Of a stretch of 64,000 bases of DNA, positions 1 through 8,470 are shown piece after piece. The notes under the pieces are model-generated. The model was not told where the DNA came from. It saw only the letters and a list, made by a program, of their open reading frames with translations, and made no database searches. The DNA comes from Pleurocapsa minor HA4230-MV1. GTDB taxonomy: Bacteria; Cyanobacteriota; Cyanobacteriia; Cyanobacteriales; Xenococcaceae. The stretch is taken from contig JAHHHZ010000021.1 of NCBI GenBank assembly GCA_019359095.1, positions 62,001-126,000 on the forward strand, in the 5' to 3' direction. The position numbers and the translations under genes were made by a program. The first letter of the stretch is position 1. Each line of letters begins with the position of its first letter.

Positions 1-1323
1 GAGTGGTTGAATCTTCTTCGTCGTCAATATAACTATCGATTAGGTCAGCGTTTTAGTTGGTGGCAAGAAACCAGAACTCCTGTTAATTCATGTCCTCTAA
101 ATGTTTCTCTAGTTTCCGTAAATAGGATTTACCAAGACATACCTGAGTTTCGAGTTCAGGTTAGGGATGGCAGAAAATTGGGTGATGATGGACTTCCAAT
201 TACTCAAAAAGGAGATAAACACCCCAATATTGTTGGTGGTTATGTCCAATGGCAAACGGTTCAACTAGGAGACTTAAAAAACACCAAAAAATTATTTCCT
301 GAGTACAAAAAGATTCACTCACAAGTCTTACAGGATGTAATTAATAGGGTTGAGACTGCATTCTCAAACTTTATTACTCCAGACAAGAATGGCAATCGTG
401 CAGGTAAACCAAAATTCAAAGGATTACATTATTACAAGTCATTCACCTATTCTCAGTTGAGAAATAAACACATATTAAATAATTACGTAGATTTATCTGG
501 TATTGGTCAGGTTGAGTTGTTTCAACATCGTCCAATTCCTACTGGATTCGTAGTTAAGTTGGGAACAGTTAAATTAGAAGCCGATGGCTGGTATTTATCA
601 TTAGCTCTCGAAGATCAAACTGTTCCGATTAAAGAGGATGAAGCAATTTGTCCCACTAAAGAAAACAGTTGTGCAATTGATATTGGACTAGAGCGATTCT
701 TAACTTGTGATGATGGGACTTATATTGAAATTCCCAAATTTTTGAGAAAGGCAGCCGATAGATTAGCTCGATTACAAAGAGCCAAATCCAAGCACCAGTT
801 GGCAAGTAAAGACAAAAAAAGGTTGTATTCGGCTATAGCCAAATTACATCAAAAAATAGCAAGACAAAGGCAAAATTTTCACTTGAAGATTGCTTATTGG
901 TTGTTCTCAAAGGCTGATGTTGTTTTTATTGAAGACTTGAAGCTAAAAAATTTAATTAGAAGAAACAAGTCTAAGCCTGATGGCAAAGGTGGTTTTCTGC
1001 CAAACAATCAATCTCAAAGCTCTGGAATGAACAAATCCTGGCTCGATGCTGGGCATTCGAGCTTTTTTCAGATACTAGAATGGGTAGCTTGGAAACTTGG
1101 CAAACGAGTCCTCAAAGTCAATCCTTGGGGAACATCGCAGCATTGTTACGCCTGTCTAAACAAAGTGCCAAAATCCTTATCTGACCGATGGCATTCTTGC
1201 TCGTGCGGTGCGGAGCTAAATCGCGATGAAAATTCAGCCAAACTGCAAAAATTATTGGGGCTGGAACTTGCCTCAATCAAAACTGCCCCACCGAGGGAAA
1301 GAGGCTCGCTCTGTACCCGATAG
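1..1323 (+). CDS. tnpB: IS200/IS605-family TnpB RNA-guided nuclease (5' end outside window)
   Basis: The reading frame is open from base 1, so the true start lies to the left; the TTG at 7 is only the first possible start codon. The protein has the TnpB layout: an N-terminal helical/wedge part, then a RuvC-like nuclease split around a zinc ribbon. Counting from base 7, the acidic triad is visible as D225 (AIDIGL), E309 (FIEDLKLKN) and D407 (NRDENSA), with zinc-ligand cysteines at 380, 383, 398 and 400. All catalytic residues are intact, so the nuclease may be active. No tnpA is visible, but it could lie outside the window. TnpB proteins are known to be guided by an RNA from the 3' end of their own element, which here would fall at about 1200-1340. 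Family assignment is secure; activity is inference. Confidence 0.93.
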   Translation, partial: EWLNLLRRQYNYRLGQRFSWWQETRTPVNSCPLNVSLVSVNRIYQDIPEFRVQVRDGRKLGDDGLPITQKGDKHPNIVGGYVQWQTVQLGDLKNTKKLFPEYKKIHSQVLQDVINRVETAFSNFITPDKNGNRAGKPKFKGLHYYKSFTYSQLRNKHILNNYVDLSGIGQVELFQHRPIPTGFVVKLGTVKLEADGWYLSLALEDQTVPIKEDEAICPTKENSCAIDIGLERFLTCDDGTYIEIPKFLRKAADRLARLQRAKSKHQLASKDKKRLYSAIAKLHQKIARQRQNFHLKIAYWLFSKADVVFIEDLKLKNLIRRNKSKPDGKGGFLPNNQSQSSGMNKSWLDAGHSSFFQILEWVAWKLGKRVLKVNPWGTSQHCYACLNKVPKSLSDRWHSCSCGAELNRDENSAKLQKLLGLELASIKTAPPRERGSLCTR

Positions 1324-1336
1324 GGTCAGAGTCGAG
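1305..1336 (+). repeat. IS200/IS605 right-end hairpin / possible omega-RNA 3' stem
   Basis: An imperfect inverted repeat spans the tnpB stop codon: CTCG-CTCTG at 1305-1313 pairs with CAGAG-T-CGAG at 1327-1336, leaving a single bulged T. Elements of this family carry subterminal hairpins at their ends, and the TnpB guide RNA is made from this part of the element. The exact cleavage site cannot be fixed because the left end is outside the window. Confidence 0.5.
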
Positions 1337-1342
1337 TAGTTC

Positions 1343-1368
1343 ACATCTTTTGTCTTTGGTAAAGATGT
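1343..1368 (+). terminator. Hairpin just downstream of tnpB
   Basis: ACATCTTT at 1343-1350 and AAAGATGT at 1361-1368 form a perfect 8-bp stem followed by an AT-rich stretch. It may end tnpB transcription or be part of the element end. The T tract is weak. Confidence 0.35.
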
Positions 1369-1486
1369 TTAAAATAAACAAAAAGCGATCGCCTGAGCCA
1401 AAATAATTTAGCAATCTCAGCTCGGTATTTTTACTCTTGTTTTTGATCTAAGATAATTTTGATGGGATTTTACAAGGATTGTTCTA

Positions 1487-2065
1487 ATGGTAAAAACTGC
1501 TTCAACTATGCTGGCGTTAGGCACTACTGCCCCTGAGTTTCACTTACCTGATGTAGTATCGGGAGAAACTATTTCTTTAGCTACGTTTTCTGGTAGTAAA
1601 GCATTATTAGTGATGTTTATTTGCCAGCACTGTCCTTTTGTTAAGCATATTCAGTCAGAGTTAGCTAAAATCGGTCATGATTATCGCGATCGCTTAGGTA
1701 TAGTAGCAATCAGCGCCAATGATGTAGCCAATTACCCAGACGATTCTCCCCAGAAGCTCAAGGAAATGGCACAGGAGCTTAACTTTAATTTCCCTGTTTG
1801 CTACGACGAAAGCCAATCAGTAAGTAAATCCTATACTGCTGCTTGTACGCCAGATTTCTTTTTGTTTGATAGTTCGAGCAAACTGGTTTATCGTGGTCAA
1901 TTAGATGATAGTCGTCCGAGTAATGGTGTTCCTGTAACGGGCAAGGATTTACGTCAGGCGATCGACGCTGTGCTACAAGATCGAGAGATCAACTTTGAAC
2001 AAAAGCCCAGTATTGGCTGCAATATTAAGTGGAAACCTGGTAATGAACCAGATTATTTTGGCTAA
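1487..2065 (+). CDS. Thioredoxin-like (AhpC/TSA fold) family protein
   Basis: This 192-residue cytoplasmic protein has the thioredoxin fold of the AhpC/TSA-related family, with a CQHC (CxxC) redox motif at residues 46-49 followed by PFVKHI. It starts with the usual 'APEFHLPDV' strand. Proteins of this type are annotated as thioredoxin family proteins or redoxins in cyanobacteria; the substrate is not known. Four acid residues follow the motif region, as in relatives, and a cysteine near residue 178 (SIGCNIKWKPG) matches the conserved family C-terminus. It stands alone and converges with the gene ending at 2086, with only about 20 bases between them and no visible terminator. Confidence 0.85.
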   Translation: MVKTASTMLALGTTAPEFHLPDVVSGETISLATFSGSKALLVMFICQHCPFVKHIQSELAKIGHDYRDRLGIVAISANDVANYPDDSPQKLKEMAQELNFNFPVCYDESQSVSKSYTAACTPDFFLFDSSSKLVYRGQLDDSRPSNGVPVTGKDLRQAIDAVLQDREINFEQKPSIGCNIKWKPGNEPDYFG

Positions 2066-2085
2066 GTCAACAGTTATTACTGGTG

Positions 2086-3036
2086 TTATTTACTGCGAGT
2101 TTTTGAGCGCCACCTTTGTCTAAATTCAAAACAACAGACTAAAATTAGGGCGATCGCCAAAGGAATTAAAAAGCGGATTGAGCGATAAACTAAGAGAGAG
2201 CTTAAAATGTCTGGAGCAAAAATACTTTTAGGCAATAAAAAGATAATGATGGTTTCAAATACGCCAATTCCACCAGGAATATTGCTCATGATTGAGGCTG
2301 CCATCCCTAGCTGATAAATACTAAAAAAGTGCAGGTAAGACTGATGAGGATAGCTGGGAATTAGGCAATATAAAACTGCCGCTGCTAATGCCCAGTCAAG
2401 GGAAAAAACGGCAATTTGGGTTAGAGGAATAGTTGGTTGAGGAAAACGCAAAATGTTGCCTTTAACTTTTAGGCTTTTTTTGCGCCAACAAAAATAAAGA
2501 TACGCGCCGACTATAGACAGAGCAGCAATTCCCAGATACTGCATTACCATTGTCGGAATCGGCAGAAATTGCGGTAATTGCAGGGGATGAACCAAAAAAG
2601 TAATTCCGTTGAGAGTCAGTAACCCTAACCAAAAAGTAAGATTGCCTAAAGCAGTTATTTTGGCAACGATTCGGGGAGGCACACCCCAACAGGAATAGAA
2701 ACGATAGCGAATTCCCCCGCCGATTAGCAGCGTAAATCCCGTAGTGTTGCTGACGGCATAAGTAATAAAAGTGGTAAATAAAATCCGCTTACGACTTAAA
2801 TAATGATTGAGTTGACGAAAAGCAACTAGGTCATAGGTACTGATCGCAAAATAACCTGTAAAAGCAAAGCATAAAGCATAAGCTAACTGGCGATCGCTAA
2901 TTAGAGCAAAACCGCCTAAAATATCGTCAAGGCTATAGCGATTTAACTCTTTTTGGCAAGTATAGAGCGCAAAAGTTAACAGCAGCAAGCCTACTATCGG
3001 ATAAATCCAGCGAGTCCAGCCAATCCAGCGATTCAT
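2086..3036 (-). CDS. YbhN-like integral membrane protein (LPG synthase transmembrane domain / UPF0104)
   Basis: This 316-residue protein has about seven or eight hydrophobic segments from residue 10 to 305 and belongs to the UPF0104 / lysylphosphatidylglycerol-synthase transmembrane family. The family motif is visible around 'SNTTGFTLLIGGGIRYRFY' (about 95-113) and 'SNIPGGIGVFETIII' (about 250). The catalytic C-terminal domain of MprF is absent, so it is a stand-alone flippase-like membrane module. Its ATG shares one base with the stop codon of the GDPD gene upstream (TAATG), so the two are translationally coupled. A role in phospholipid or lipid-head-group handling fits the partner but is inference. 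Confidence 0.8.
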   Translation of the reverse strand: MNRWIGWTRWIYPIVGLLLLTFALYTCQKELNRYSLDDILGGFALISDRQLAYALCFAFTGYFAISTYDLVAFRQLNHYLSRKRILFTTFITYAVSNTTGFTLLIGGGIRYRFYSCWGVPPRIVAKITALGNLTFWLGLLTLNGITFLVHPLQLPQFLPIPTMVMQYLGIAALSIVGAYLYFCWRKKSLKVKGNILRFPQPTIPLTQIAVFSLDWALAAAVLYCLIPSYPHQSYLHFFSIYQLGMAASIMSNIPGGIGVFETIIIFLLPKSIFAPDILSSLLVYRSIRFLIPLAIALILVCCFEFRQRWRSKTRSK

Positions 3037-3722
3037 TAATCAGTATTTAAAATGACTCTTTCAGGGTAATTGGTAAATATAGCATCCGCTCCTAATGCTC
3101 TCATCAGCTTAATATCATCAGGCTGGTTAACGGTATATACCCAAACCCCTAGACCTTGTTGATGTACAGACTCAATTAACTCAGAAGTGACATAATCTAA
3201 GTGAGGAATAACTAAATCTGCCTGTAGCTGTTGAGCGCTAGCTAGATATTGCCAGGGTAAACCGTAAATTAGCGTTCCCGTAATAATATTAGGGCAGATT
3301 ACCTTAACCCGATGCAATTCATCATGATTAAAAGAGGAAACTACAAAATCTGAGTAAGACCATCCCAGCTCTAGATGTGTTTGAATCAAATCAACTACTA
3401 ACTTAGCGGTATTACTGCCCTTTAATTCAATATTAATTATGACTTGACGAGCTACTATTTTAAATACTTCTTCTAGAGTAGGTACTTGCTCACCTTTACC
3501 AGCATCGAGCGATCGCACATAACTAAAACTGCTATTCTCTAGATAACCTGTACCATTAGTCGTCCGAGATAAATCGCGATCGTGAATTACGACTAAATTA
3601 TCTTCGAGGTTGTAGACATCAATTTCTACTGCATCAACACCTAAAGCGATCGCCTTTTTGATAGACAATAAAGTATTTTCAGGCTCATGTCCCATTGCCC
3701 CTCGATGTCCAATAATAAGCAT
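3036..3722 (-). CDS. ugpQ: Glycerophosphodiester phosphodiesterase
   Basis: This 228-residue GDPD-family enzyme hydrolyses glycerophosphodiesters to glycerol 3-phosphate and an alcohol. The diagnostic residues are present: HRGAMGHEPENT at about 6-17 (H6, R7), metal-binding E33 and D35 in AVEIDVYN, and H47 in VVIHDRDLS. Length and the lack of a signal peptide match the short cytoplasmic (UgpQ-like) class. It is the first gene of a two-gene unit with the YbhN-like membrane protein, which overlaps its stop codon by one base. Function is secure; substrate preference is not visible. Confidence 0.88.
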   Translation of the reverse strand: MLIIGHRGAMGHEPENTLLSIKKAIALGVDAVEIDVYNLEDNLVVIHDRDLSRTTNGTGYLENSSFSYVRSLDAGKGEQVPTLEEVFKIVARQVIINIELKGSNTAKLVVDLIQTHLELGWSYSDFVVSSFNHDELHRVKVICPNIITGTLIYGLPWQYLASAQQLQADLVIPHLDYVTSELIESVHQQGLGVWVYTVNQPDDIKLMRALGADAIFTNYPERVILNTD

Positions 3723-3763
3723 ATAAATCGATCATTAATCATTGGTATCTACTCTGAACATTA

Positions 3764-3805
3764 GCTAAAAGCTAAAAGCTAAAAGCTAAAAGCAAGAAGC
3801 TAAAA
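3764..3805. repeat. Tandem 7-bp repeat (gctaaaa)n
   Basis: Six head-to-tail copies of GCTAAAA (one with two changes) fill the spacer between the GDPD start and the ABC-F start. Tandem heptanucleotide repeats are common between cyanobacterial genes and can change in number by slippage. Confidence 0.85.
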
Positions 3806-3841
3806 AATCTAAACCCAGCTATTCCCTAAAAAGCATTATAA

Positions 3842-5782
3842 ATGAGCATTTTAACTCTACAGAATATTAAAAAAGATTTTGGCATCAAAGAAATATTGCG
3901 GGATGCCAGCTTTAGCATCGAACCTAACGACAAAGTGGGGTTGATTGGCGTTAATGGCTCTGGTAAGTCTACTCTGTTAAAGATGATTGCTGGAATTGAG
4001 CCGACGGATGGTGGTCAGCGTTTGCTTAAGTCTGGAGCCAGAGTTATTTATCTACCCCAACAGCCTGAAATAGATGAAAATCTCACGGTAATCGACCAAG
4101 TGTTTGCTGATAGTGGAGAGCAGATGCAGCTAGTGCGGGAATATGAGGATTTATCCCACAAAATAGCTTTGGCAAAGGGTGGTGATTTGGAGACTTTAAT
4201 GTCTCGTTTAGCCACGGTAACAGAAAAAATGGCGACTCTCGGCGCTTGGGATTTGGAAACAAAAGCCAAGATTGTTTTGAGTAAATTAGGGATTGAGGAT
4301 TTTGATGCCAAAGTAAAAGATCTTTCTGGAGGATATCGTAAACGTATTGCTCTAGCTGCTGCTTTGCTTAACGAACCAGATCTTTTAATGATGGATGAGC
4401 CGACTAACCACCTCGATGCTGAGTCGGTGGAGTGGTTACAGGAATATTTAGCTCGTTTTCAGGGAGCAATTTTATTAATTACTCACGATCGCTATTTTTT
4501 AGATAATGTTACCACTCGCATCTTAGAAATCGATCGCGCCGATCTTTATGCCTACTCTGGTAATTATTCTTACTATCTAGAGAAAAAAGCGCTCCAAGAA
4601 GAGTCTGTTGCCAGTAGCCAACGTAAATTTCAGGGTGTTTTAAGGCGGGAGCTAGAATGGCTCAAGAAAGGGCCAAAAGCCCGTAGTACGAAGCAAAAAG
4701 CTCGGATCGATCGCATTGGCGACATGCAGGATCGGGAGTTCAAGCAAACACAGGAAAAGGTTGATATTGATACTCCAGGTAGACGCATCGGCAAAAAAGT
4801 AATTGAACTGGAGAATATTGCTAAATCCTACGACGGACATATCCTGTTTAAAGATTTTAGCTATGAATTTACCCCAAGCGATCGCATTGGCATCATTGGT
4901 GCTAATGGTGCAGGGAAGTCTACTCTGATGAACATTATTACTGGACGGATCGAACCAGACCAAGGCAAGGTAGATATTGGCAAGACAATTCATATCGGTT
5001 ACTTCGATCAACATTCCGATAATATTTTGGCTGCTCTAGATGAAAATCAACGAGTAATTGAATATATTAAGGAAGTGGCAGAAGTTGTGACTACGGCTGA
5101 TGGTACTAAAATCACCGCTTCTCAAATGTTAGAGAAGTTTCTTTTTCCTCCCGATCAACAATATGCGCCGATACATAAACTCTCAGGTGGGGAAAAGCGG
5201 AGGCTGTTTTTGCTCCAGGTATTGATGGATGCTCCTAATGTGCTGATCTTAGATGAACCTACTAACGATTTAGACGTACAGACTTTAGCGATTCTCGAAG
5301 ACTATCTAGAGAACTTTAACGGCTGTGTGATTGTCGTTTCTCACGATCGCTATTTTCTAGATCGGACTGTAGAATTTATTTTAGCGATCGAGCCAGAAGG
5401 AGAAGTGAGACTCTATCCTGGTAATTATTCGGTCTATTTAGAACAGAAAAAAAAGGCAGACAAATTAGATAAATTAGCTAAACAAGAACAAATTGTTGCC
5501 AAACCACAAGAAACTCAACCAAAAAACCCCAGTAGCAGTAAATCTAGCCCTCAAGATAAGACCATCAAACCTTTATCTAACTTTGAAAGACGAGAATATC
5601 AAAAGTTAGAAGCCAAAATTGCGCAAATGGAAATTGACAAAGAAAAGCTGGAAAACTCTCTGGCAGAAAACTGTAGTGATTTTAACCTAGTGCAGGAACT
5701 GTCTGCCAAATTAGCATCGTTAAACGCCGAGATCGATCATCATACCGAACTCTGGATGACCTTAGCCGAAAGAGAAACGTAA
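3842..5782 (+). CDS. ABC-F family ATP-binding protein
   Basis: This 646-residue protein has two ABC ATPase domains and no membrane segment, the layout of ABC-F translation factors (EttA/Uup/YdiF type), which act on the ribosome. Walker A motifs are GVNGSGKST (about 36-44) and GANGAGKST (about 356-364). The signatures are LSGGYRKRI and LSGGEKRRLF, and the Walker B stretches are LLMMDEPTNHLD and VLILDEPTNDLD. Between the domains lies the charged linker that would enter the ribosome (about 245-315). The C-terminus (about 545-646) is lysine/glutamate-rich and predicted coiled coil, as in Uup. The ATG at 3842 gives the usual 'MSILTLQNIKKDFG' start. No resistance gene lies beside it, so a housekeeping role is likelier than antibiotic resistance. 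Confidence 0.92.
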   Translation: MSILTLQNIKKDFGIKEILRDASFSIEPNDKVGLIGVNGSGKSTLLKMIAGIEPTDGGQRLLKSGARVIYLPQQPEIDENLTVIDQVFADSGEQMQLVREYEDLSHKIALAKGGDLETLMSRLATVTEKMATLGAWDLETKAKIVLSKLGIEDFDAKVKDLSGGYRKRIALAAALLNEPDLLMMDEPTNHLDAESVEWLQEYLARFQGAILLITHDRYFLDNVTTRILEIDRADLYAYSGNYSYYLEKKALQEESVASSQRKFQGVLRRELEWLKKGPKARSTKQKARIDRIGDMQDREFKQTQEKVDIDTPGRRIGKKVIELENIAKSYDGHILFKDFSYEFTPSDRIGIIGANGAGKSTLMNIITGRIEPDQGKVDIGKTIHIGYFDQHSDNILAALDENQRVIEYIKEVAEVVTTADGTKITASQMLEKFLFPPDQQYAPIHKLSGGEKRRLFLLQVLMDAPNVLILDEPTNDLDVQTLAILEDYLENFNGCVIVVSHDRYFLDRTVEFILAIEPEGEVRLYPGNYSVYLEQKKKADKLDKLAKQEQIVAKPQETQPKNPSSSKSSPQDKTIKPLSNFERREYQKLEAKIAQMEIDKEKLENSLAENCSDFNLVQELSAKLASLNAEIDHHTELWMTLAERET

Positions 5783-5870
5783 ATCTGTAAATCTATTTAA
5801 CTTTGACCTTAGACCCCCATCAAGTAGAATACGGTGAGACATAAAAATTTATTAAAGAATAAAAATTATT

Positions 5871-6401
5871 ATGAAGCAGCAGGGTGTAGTGGTTTGGTTT
5901 ACTGGATTTAGTGGAGCAGGAAAAAGTACGATCGCGGAAGCACTTACGGAAAAACTGCGGTTTGAAGGATATCAGCTAGAGGTTTTAGACGGTGACGAAA
6001 TCAGAGAAAATTTGACTAAAGACCTAGGCTTTTCCAAAGAAGATCGAGACACTAACATCCGCCGTATTGGTTTTGTGGCAAAACTATTAGCTCGTAATGG
6101 CGTAATTGTTTTAGTCCCTGTTATCAGTCCTTATCGTGCCATCAGAGAGGAAATGAGGGCTAATATCGATGATTTCGTGGAAGTTTTTGTTAATGCTCCC
6201 ATCTCAGTCTGTGAAGAACGGGATGTTAAAGGGTTATACAAACAAGTCCGAGCAGGTAAAATTAAGCAGTTTACAGGCATCGACGATCCTTATGAGCCTC
6301 CAACCAACCCTGAAGTTGAATGTCGCACCGATCTCGAAGATGTCTCAGAAAGTGTTGCTAAAATCCTAACTCAATTGAAAAAACAGGGATATTTGACATA
6401 A
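5871..6401 (+). CDS. cysC: Adenylyl-sulfate kinase
   Basis: This 176-residue APS kinase phosphorylates adenylyl sulfate to PAPS in sulfate assimilation. The P-loop GFSGAGKS is at residues 12-19, followed by the family stretches LDGDEIRENLTKDLGFSKEDRDTN and RxIGFVAKLLARNG, the PVISPYRAIREEMR segment and the FVNAPISVCEERDVKGLY region. The length is that of the stand-alone CysC, not of CysNC fusions. It is followed on the same strand by a small hypothetical gene; no other sulfate genes are near. Confidence 0.95.
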   Translation: MKQQGVVVWFTGFSGAGKSTIAEALTEKLRFEGYQLEVLDGDEIRENLTKDLGFSKEDRDTNIRRIGFVAKLLARNGVIVLVPVISPYRAIREEMRANIDDFVEVFVNAPISVCEERDVKGLYKQVRAGKIKQFTGIDDPYEPPTNPEVECRTDLEDVSESVAKILTQLKKQGYLT

Positions 6402-6477
6402 GCACTATTTGTGTTTCTATTTGTGCTTCGGCTTAACTGAGTTTAAGTCTGGCAAATCTTATAAACTTGCTATAGCG

Positions 6478-6957
6478 ATGGATAATATTATCTCTAATTC
6501 GGTTGACTTACCTTTAAAAGTCAGTCAAATAGTATGTTTAGAGCATCAAAACAGTTATCTTTATGGTGAGGTAATTCAGTTAATTCCTCACCGTCAACTT
6601 TGTTGGTTTAGACCACTTTGTTTAGTCATCTCGGCTGATACACCAAGTAGCTTGAAGTCAGAGTCGTTAGAGCGATCGCTTGAATTAGAATTCCTTCAGC
6701 AAGAACGTTCATCCAAATTAATCCAAAACTTTGACTATAGTAAAAGCGCTCAAGAACTTAAGTTAATTGATTTACAATCTGGTTCAGATTTATTGTGGCC
6801 AGCTAGTTTATTTCGACCTGCTCTAGACACAGAAATAATTTATTTAATACCACAATTACAAGATAATAGCTATCATTTTGACCAGAAAATCTCCAATCAA
6901 AAATATTTAAACAAGTTTATTCATTCATTTTGGCAGGCTCATCAAGATAAGTTTTAA
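6478..6957 (+). CDS. Conserved cyanobacterial hypothetical protein
   Basis: The frame is open from 6409, but the first ATG is at 6478, giving 159 residues (MDNIISNSVDL...). I prefer this start because the upstream part would need a TTG and runs almost into the cysC stop. The protein is soluble, with no signal peptide or membrane segment. It has a beta-rich first half (LKVSQIVCLEHQNSYLYGEVIQLI) and ends in a short 'HSFWQAHQDKF' tail. I do not recognise a named family, although the pattern resembles small conserved cyanobacterial proteins. It is co-directional with cysC, 76 bases downstream. Confidence 0.6.
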   Translation: MDNIISNSVDLPLKVSQIVCLEHQNSYLYGEVIQLIPHRQLCWFRPLCLVISADTPSSLKSESLERSLELEFLQQERSSKLIQNFDYSKSAQELKLIDLQSGSDLLWPASLFRPALDTEIIYLIPQLQDNSYHFDQKISNQKYLNKFIHSFWQAHQDKF

Positions 6958-7151
6958 ATATGATTAAAATCATGTTTGATGACATTTGCTTTCCTTTGGG
7001 GTAAAAAATGCAATTTTTCCTTACTTTTTACTTTTATACTCTAAATTCTATTGATATTAAGAAGAAACAACTGTTTACATTATGGATTTAGTAAATTCCA
7101 ATACCAAATATTAATTTCAACTCAATCATAATAAATCTACTGTTAACAACA

Positions 7152-7314
7152 ATATAGCCATACGTAAAAACGTTAGGGCATTTTTGAAATACTACTTTCT
7201 CTTTGCTTCTTACGAAATTTTCTTATCCGAAGGTTTACCCTTTAGGGCAACGGAATTTCGCGTTTCTTACGAGCCGATTATTATTAATGTCCTAATCTAA
7301 CTTTGTACGGATAT
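7152..7314 (-). mobile_element. MITE-like repeat, short copy (163 bp)
   Basis: Its ends are imperfect inverted repeats of about 28 bp: the left begins ATATAGCCATACGTAAAAAC and the right, read on the other strand, begins ATATCCGTACAAAGTTAGAT, each ending in a GG(G/A)CAT core. The whole element matches, in opposite orientation, the 244-bp copy at 21092-21335. The centre carries 'ccctttagggcaacgg' and 'cttatccgaagg'. There is no coding capacity. This is the form without the 72-bp insertion seen in the other copy. Confidence 0.8.
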
Positions 7315-7469
7315 GGTTAATGGCGTAGCGGATTTTTAAATGTTGGTTTAAGCTGAAAGTTTAGTGAATGCCCTGATTTAAGCGATCCACAAATTGATTA
7401 TAAATATTATAAATAAATATAAAGTGTTTCTCATGATTTAGGGTGGAACGGAGTTTTCAACACATAGTA

Positions 7470-7506
7470 TGGATCTAGAGGCTGTAAAGCAATATACCTA
7501 GATCCA
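7470..7506. repeat. Hairpin upstream of STAS gene
   Basis: TGGATCTAG at 7470-7478 and CTAGATCCA at 7498-7506 form a perfect 9-bp stem with a 19-base loop. There is no T tract, so it is not a plain terminator; it lies about 160 bases before the STAS start codon. Confidence 0.5.
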
Positions 7507-7663
7507 CAACCGACAAAATTTAAGGTAAAAATTTAGGGATACTTCATTTACTTATTAAGATTACGTAAATTACGTAAAAAATAGTAGATATCCGTAAATA
7601 TACAGATTAATCTTAAAACATAAAACTAGTTTTTGAGCAATATCTAGGACGAGAAACAATAAA

Positions 7664-8002
7664 ATGAGCAGCACACAAACACGTACAAAATTTACGACTT
7701 TTAGACCAGAAGGTTTCTTAAGCGCAGCAAATGCAACAGAGTTTCTGGAGCGTTTAACGGTGGAAGTAAAGTCCTCAGTAGACTCTGCTTTACTAGTAAA
7801 TATGGAAGCCGTAGAATTTATGGATAGTGCAGGCTTAATGGCACTAATTAAAGCATTTCGTTTGGCAGAAAGCCTCGGTCACAGTTTCGGAATTTGCTCG
7901 GTTCCTCCGTCAGTACGAATCATGTTTGAGCTTACTCAGTTAGATAAAGTTTTTGAAATTTTTGAAGATCAAAGCGCTTTTCAACTAGCAGTGGATCGAT
8001 AA
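7664..8002 (+). CDS. STAS-domain protein (anti-sigma factor antagonist type)
   Basis: A 112-residue single STAS domain of the SpoIIAA/RsbV class. The conserved loop that carries the phosphorylated serine is visible as VEFMDSAGLMALI, with D54 and S55, preceded by the strand ALLVNMEAV. Such proteins bind anti-sigma/serine kinases, and phosphorylation at the serine switches binding. No kinase or sigma factor gene lies beside it here, so the partner must be elsewhere. A weak AGGA-like ribosome site precedes the ATG. Confidence 0.88.
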   Translation: MSSTQTRTKFTTFRPEGFLSAANATEFLERLTVEVKSSVDSALLVNMEAVEFMDSAGLMALIKAFRLAESLGHSFGICSVPPSVRIMFELTQLDKVFEIFEDQSAFQLAVDR

Positions 8003-8116
8003 TCAACGAGCTTGTTTAGTTGCGAAAAATTTAGCTGTGTTTTGGTGAAACAAGTTTAATTAGGACAATACTGTTGTTTGCGACTCTTGATAGTTACAAG
8101 TCATCTAATAAATTCA

Positions 8117-8470
8117 TTAGTGAAATTTACTAGTAACCTTGCCCATAATGTCAGAGAACTCTATCGTTCCCCAGTGGCGACTGTCAGTGCTAGCTTCAGC
8201 GTTATCTCCTGTGACAAAATAGCTATTATTCTCTTTGAGCGCGGTAATTCTTTTGACTATAGGTAAATTGACCTGTAGCGGGTGTAGAGTGACTATAATG
8301 TCACCAATTTGAGGCAAATATTTTTGGTAAGCATGGAGATCGAGCAGAATTTCATCCCCTGGCTGTAGTAATGGCAGCATCGACTCTCCCACAACTTTTA
8401 AACGTTTTCTCCTACGTAATAGCAAGAGCAAAAGTTCCCGATATGTTGTCTTGGGCAATATTTTTGCCAT
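8117..8470 (-). CDS. sodX: Nickel-type superoxide dismutase maturation protease (S26 family)
   Basis: This 117-residue S26/S24-like peptidase lacks a clear membrane anchor. The catalytic serine lies in VVGESMLPLLQPGDE (S30) and the general-base lysine in PIVKRITAL (K73); the C-terminal box GDNAEASTDSRHWG is also conserved. Short proteins of this kind are the SodX-type proteases that cut the SodN precursor to expose its nickel hook. In many cyanobacteria sodX sits beside sodN, but no sodN is present in this window. It could alternatively be a general short S26 peptidase. Confidence 0.7.
   Translation of the reverse strand: MAKILPKTTYRELLLLLLRRRKRLKVVGESMLPLLQPGDEILLDLHAYQKYLPQIGDIIVTLHPLQVNLPIVKRITALKENNSYFVTGDNAEASTDSRHWGTIEFSDIMGKVTSKFH

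Larger units (their letters stand above)
6958..7663. other. 706-bp intergenic region with MITE and hairpin
   Basis: No credible gene is present. It contains the 163-bp repeat element at 7152-7314, an AT-rich stretch, and a 9-bp stem hairpin at 7470-7506 before the STAS gene. The last 100 bases repeat 'ttacgtaaa'-like steps and probably hold the STAS promoter, but no consensus pair stands out. Confidence 0.6.

Noticed and set aside
3842-5782. ABC-F gene as an antibiotic resistance determinant
   Set aside because: The long C-terminal coiled coil and housekeeping surroundings fit a Uup-like factor; nothing points to resistance.
8078-8266. 62-codon frame on the plus strand at the sodX locus
   Set aside because: It is the opposite strand of the SodX-type gene, which has conserved catalytic residues.
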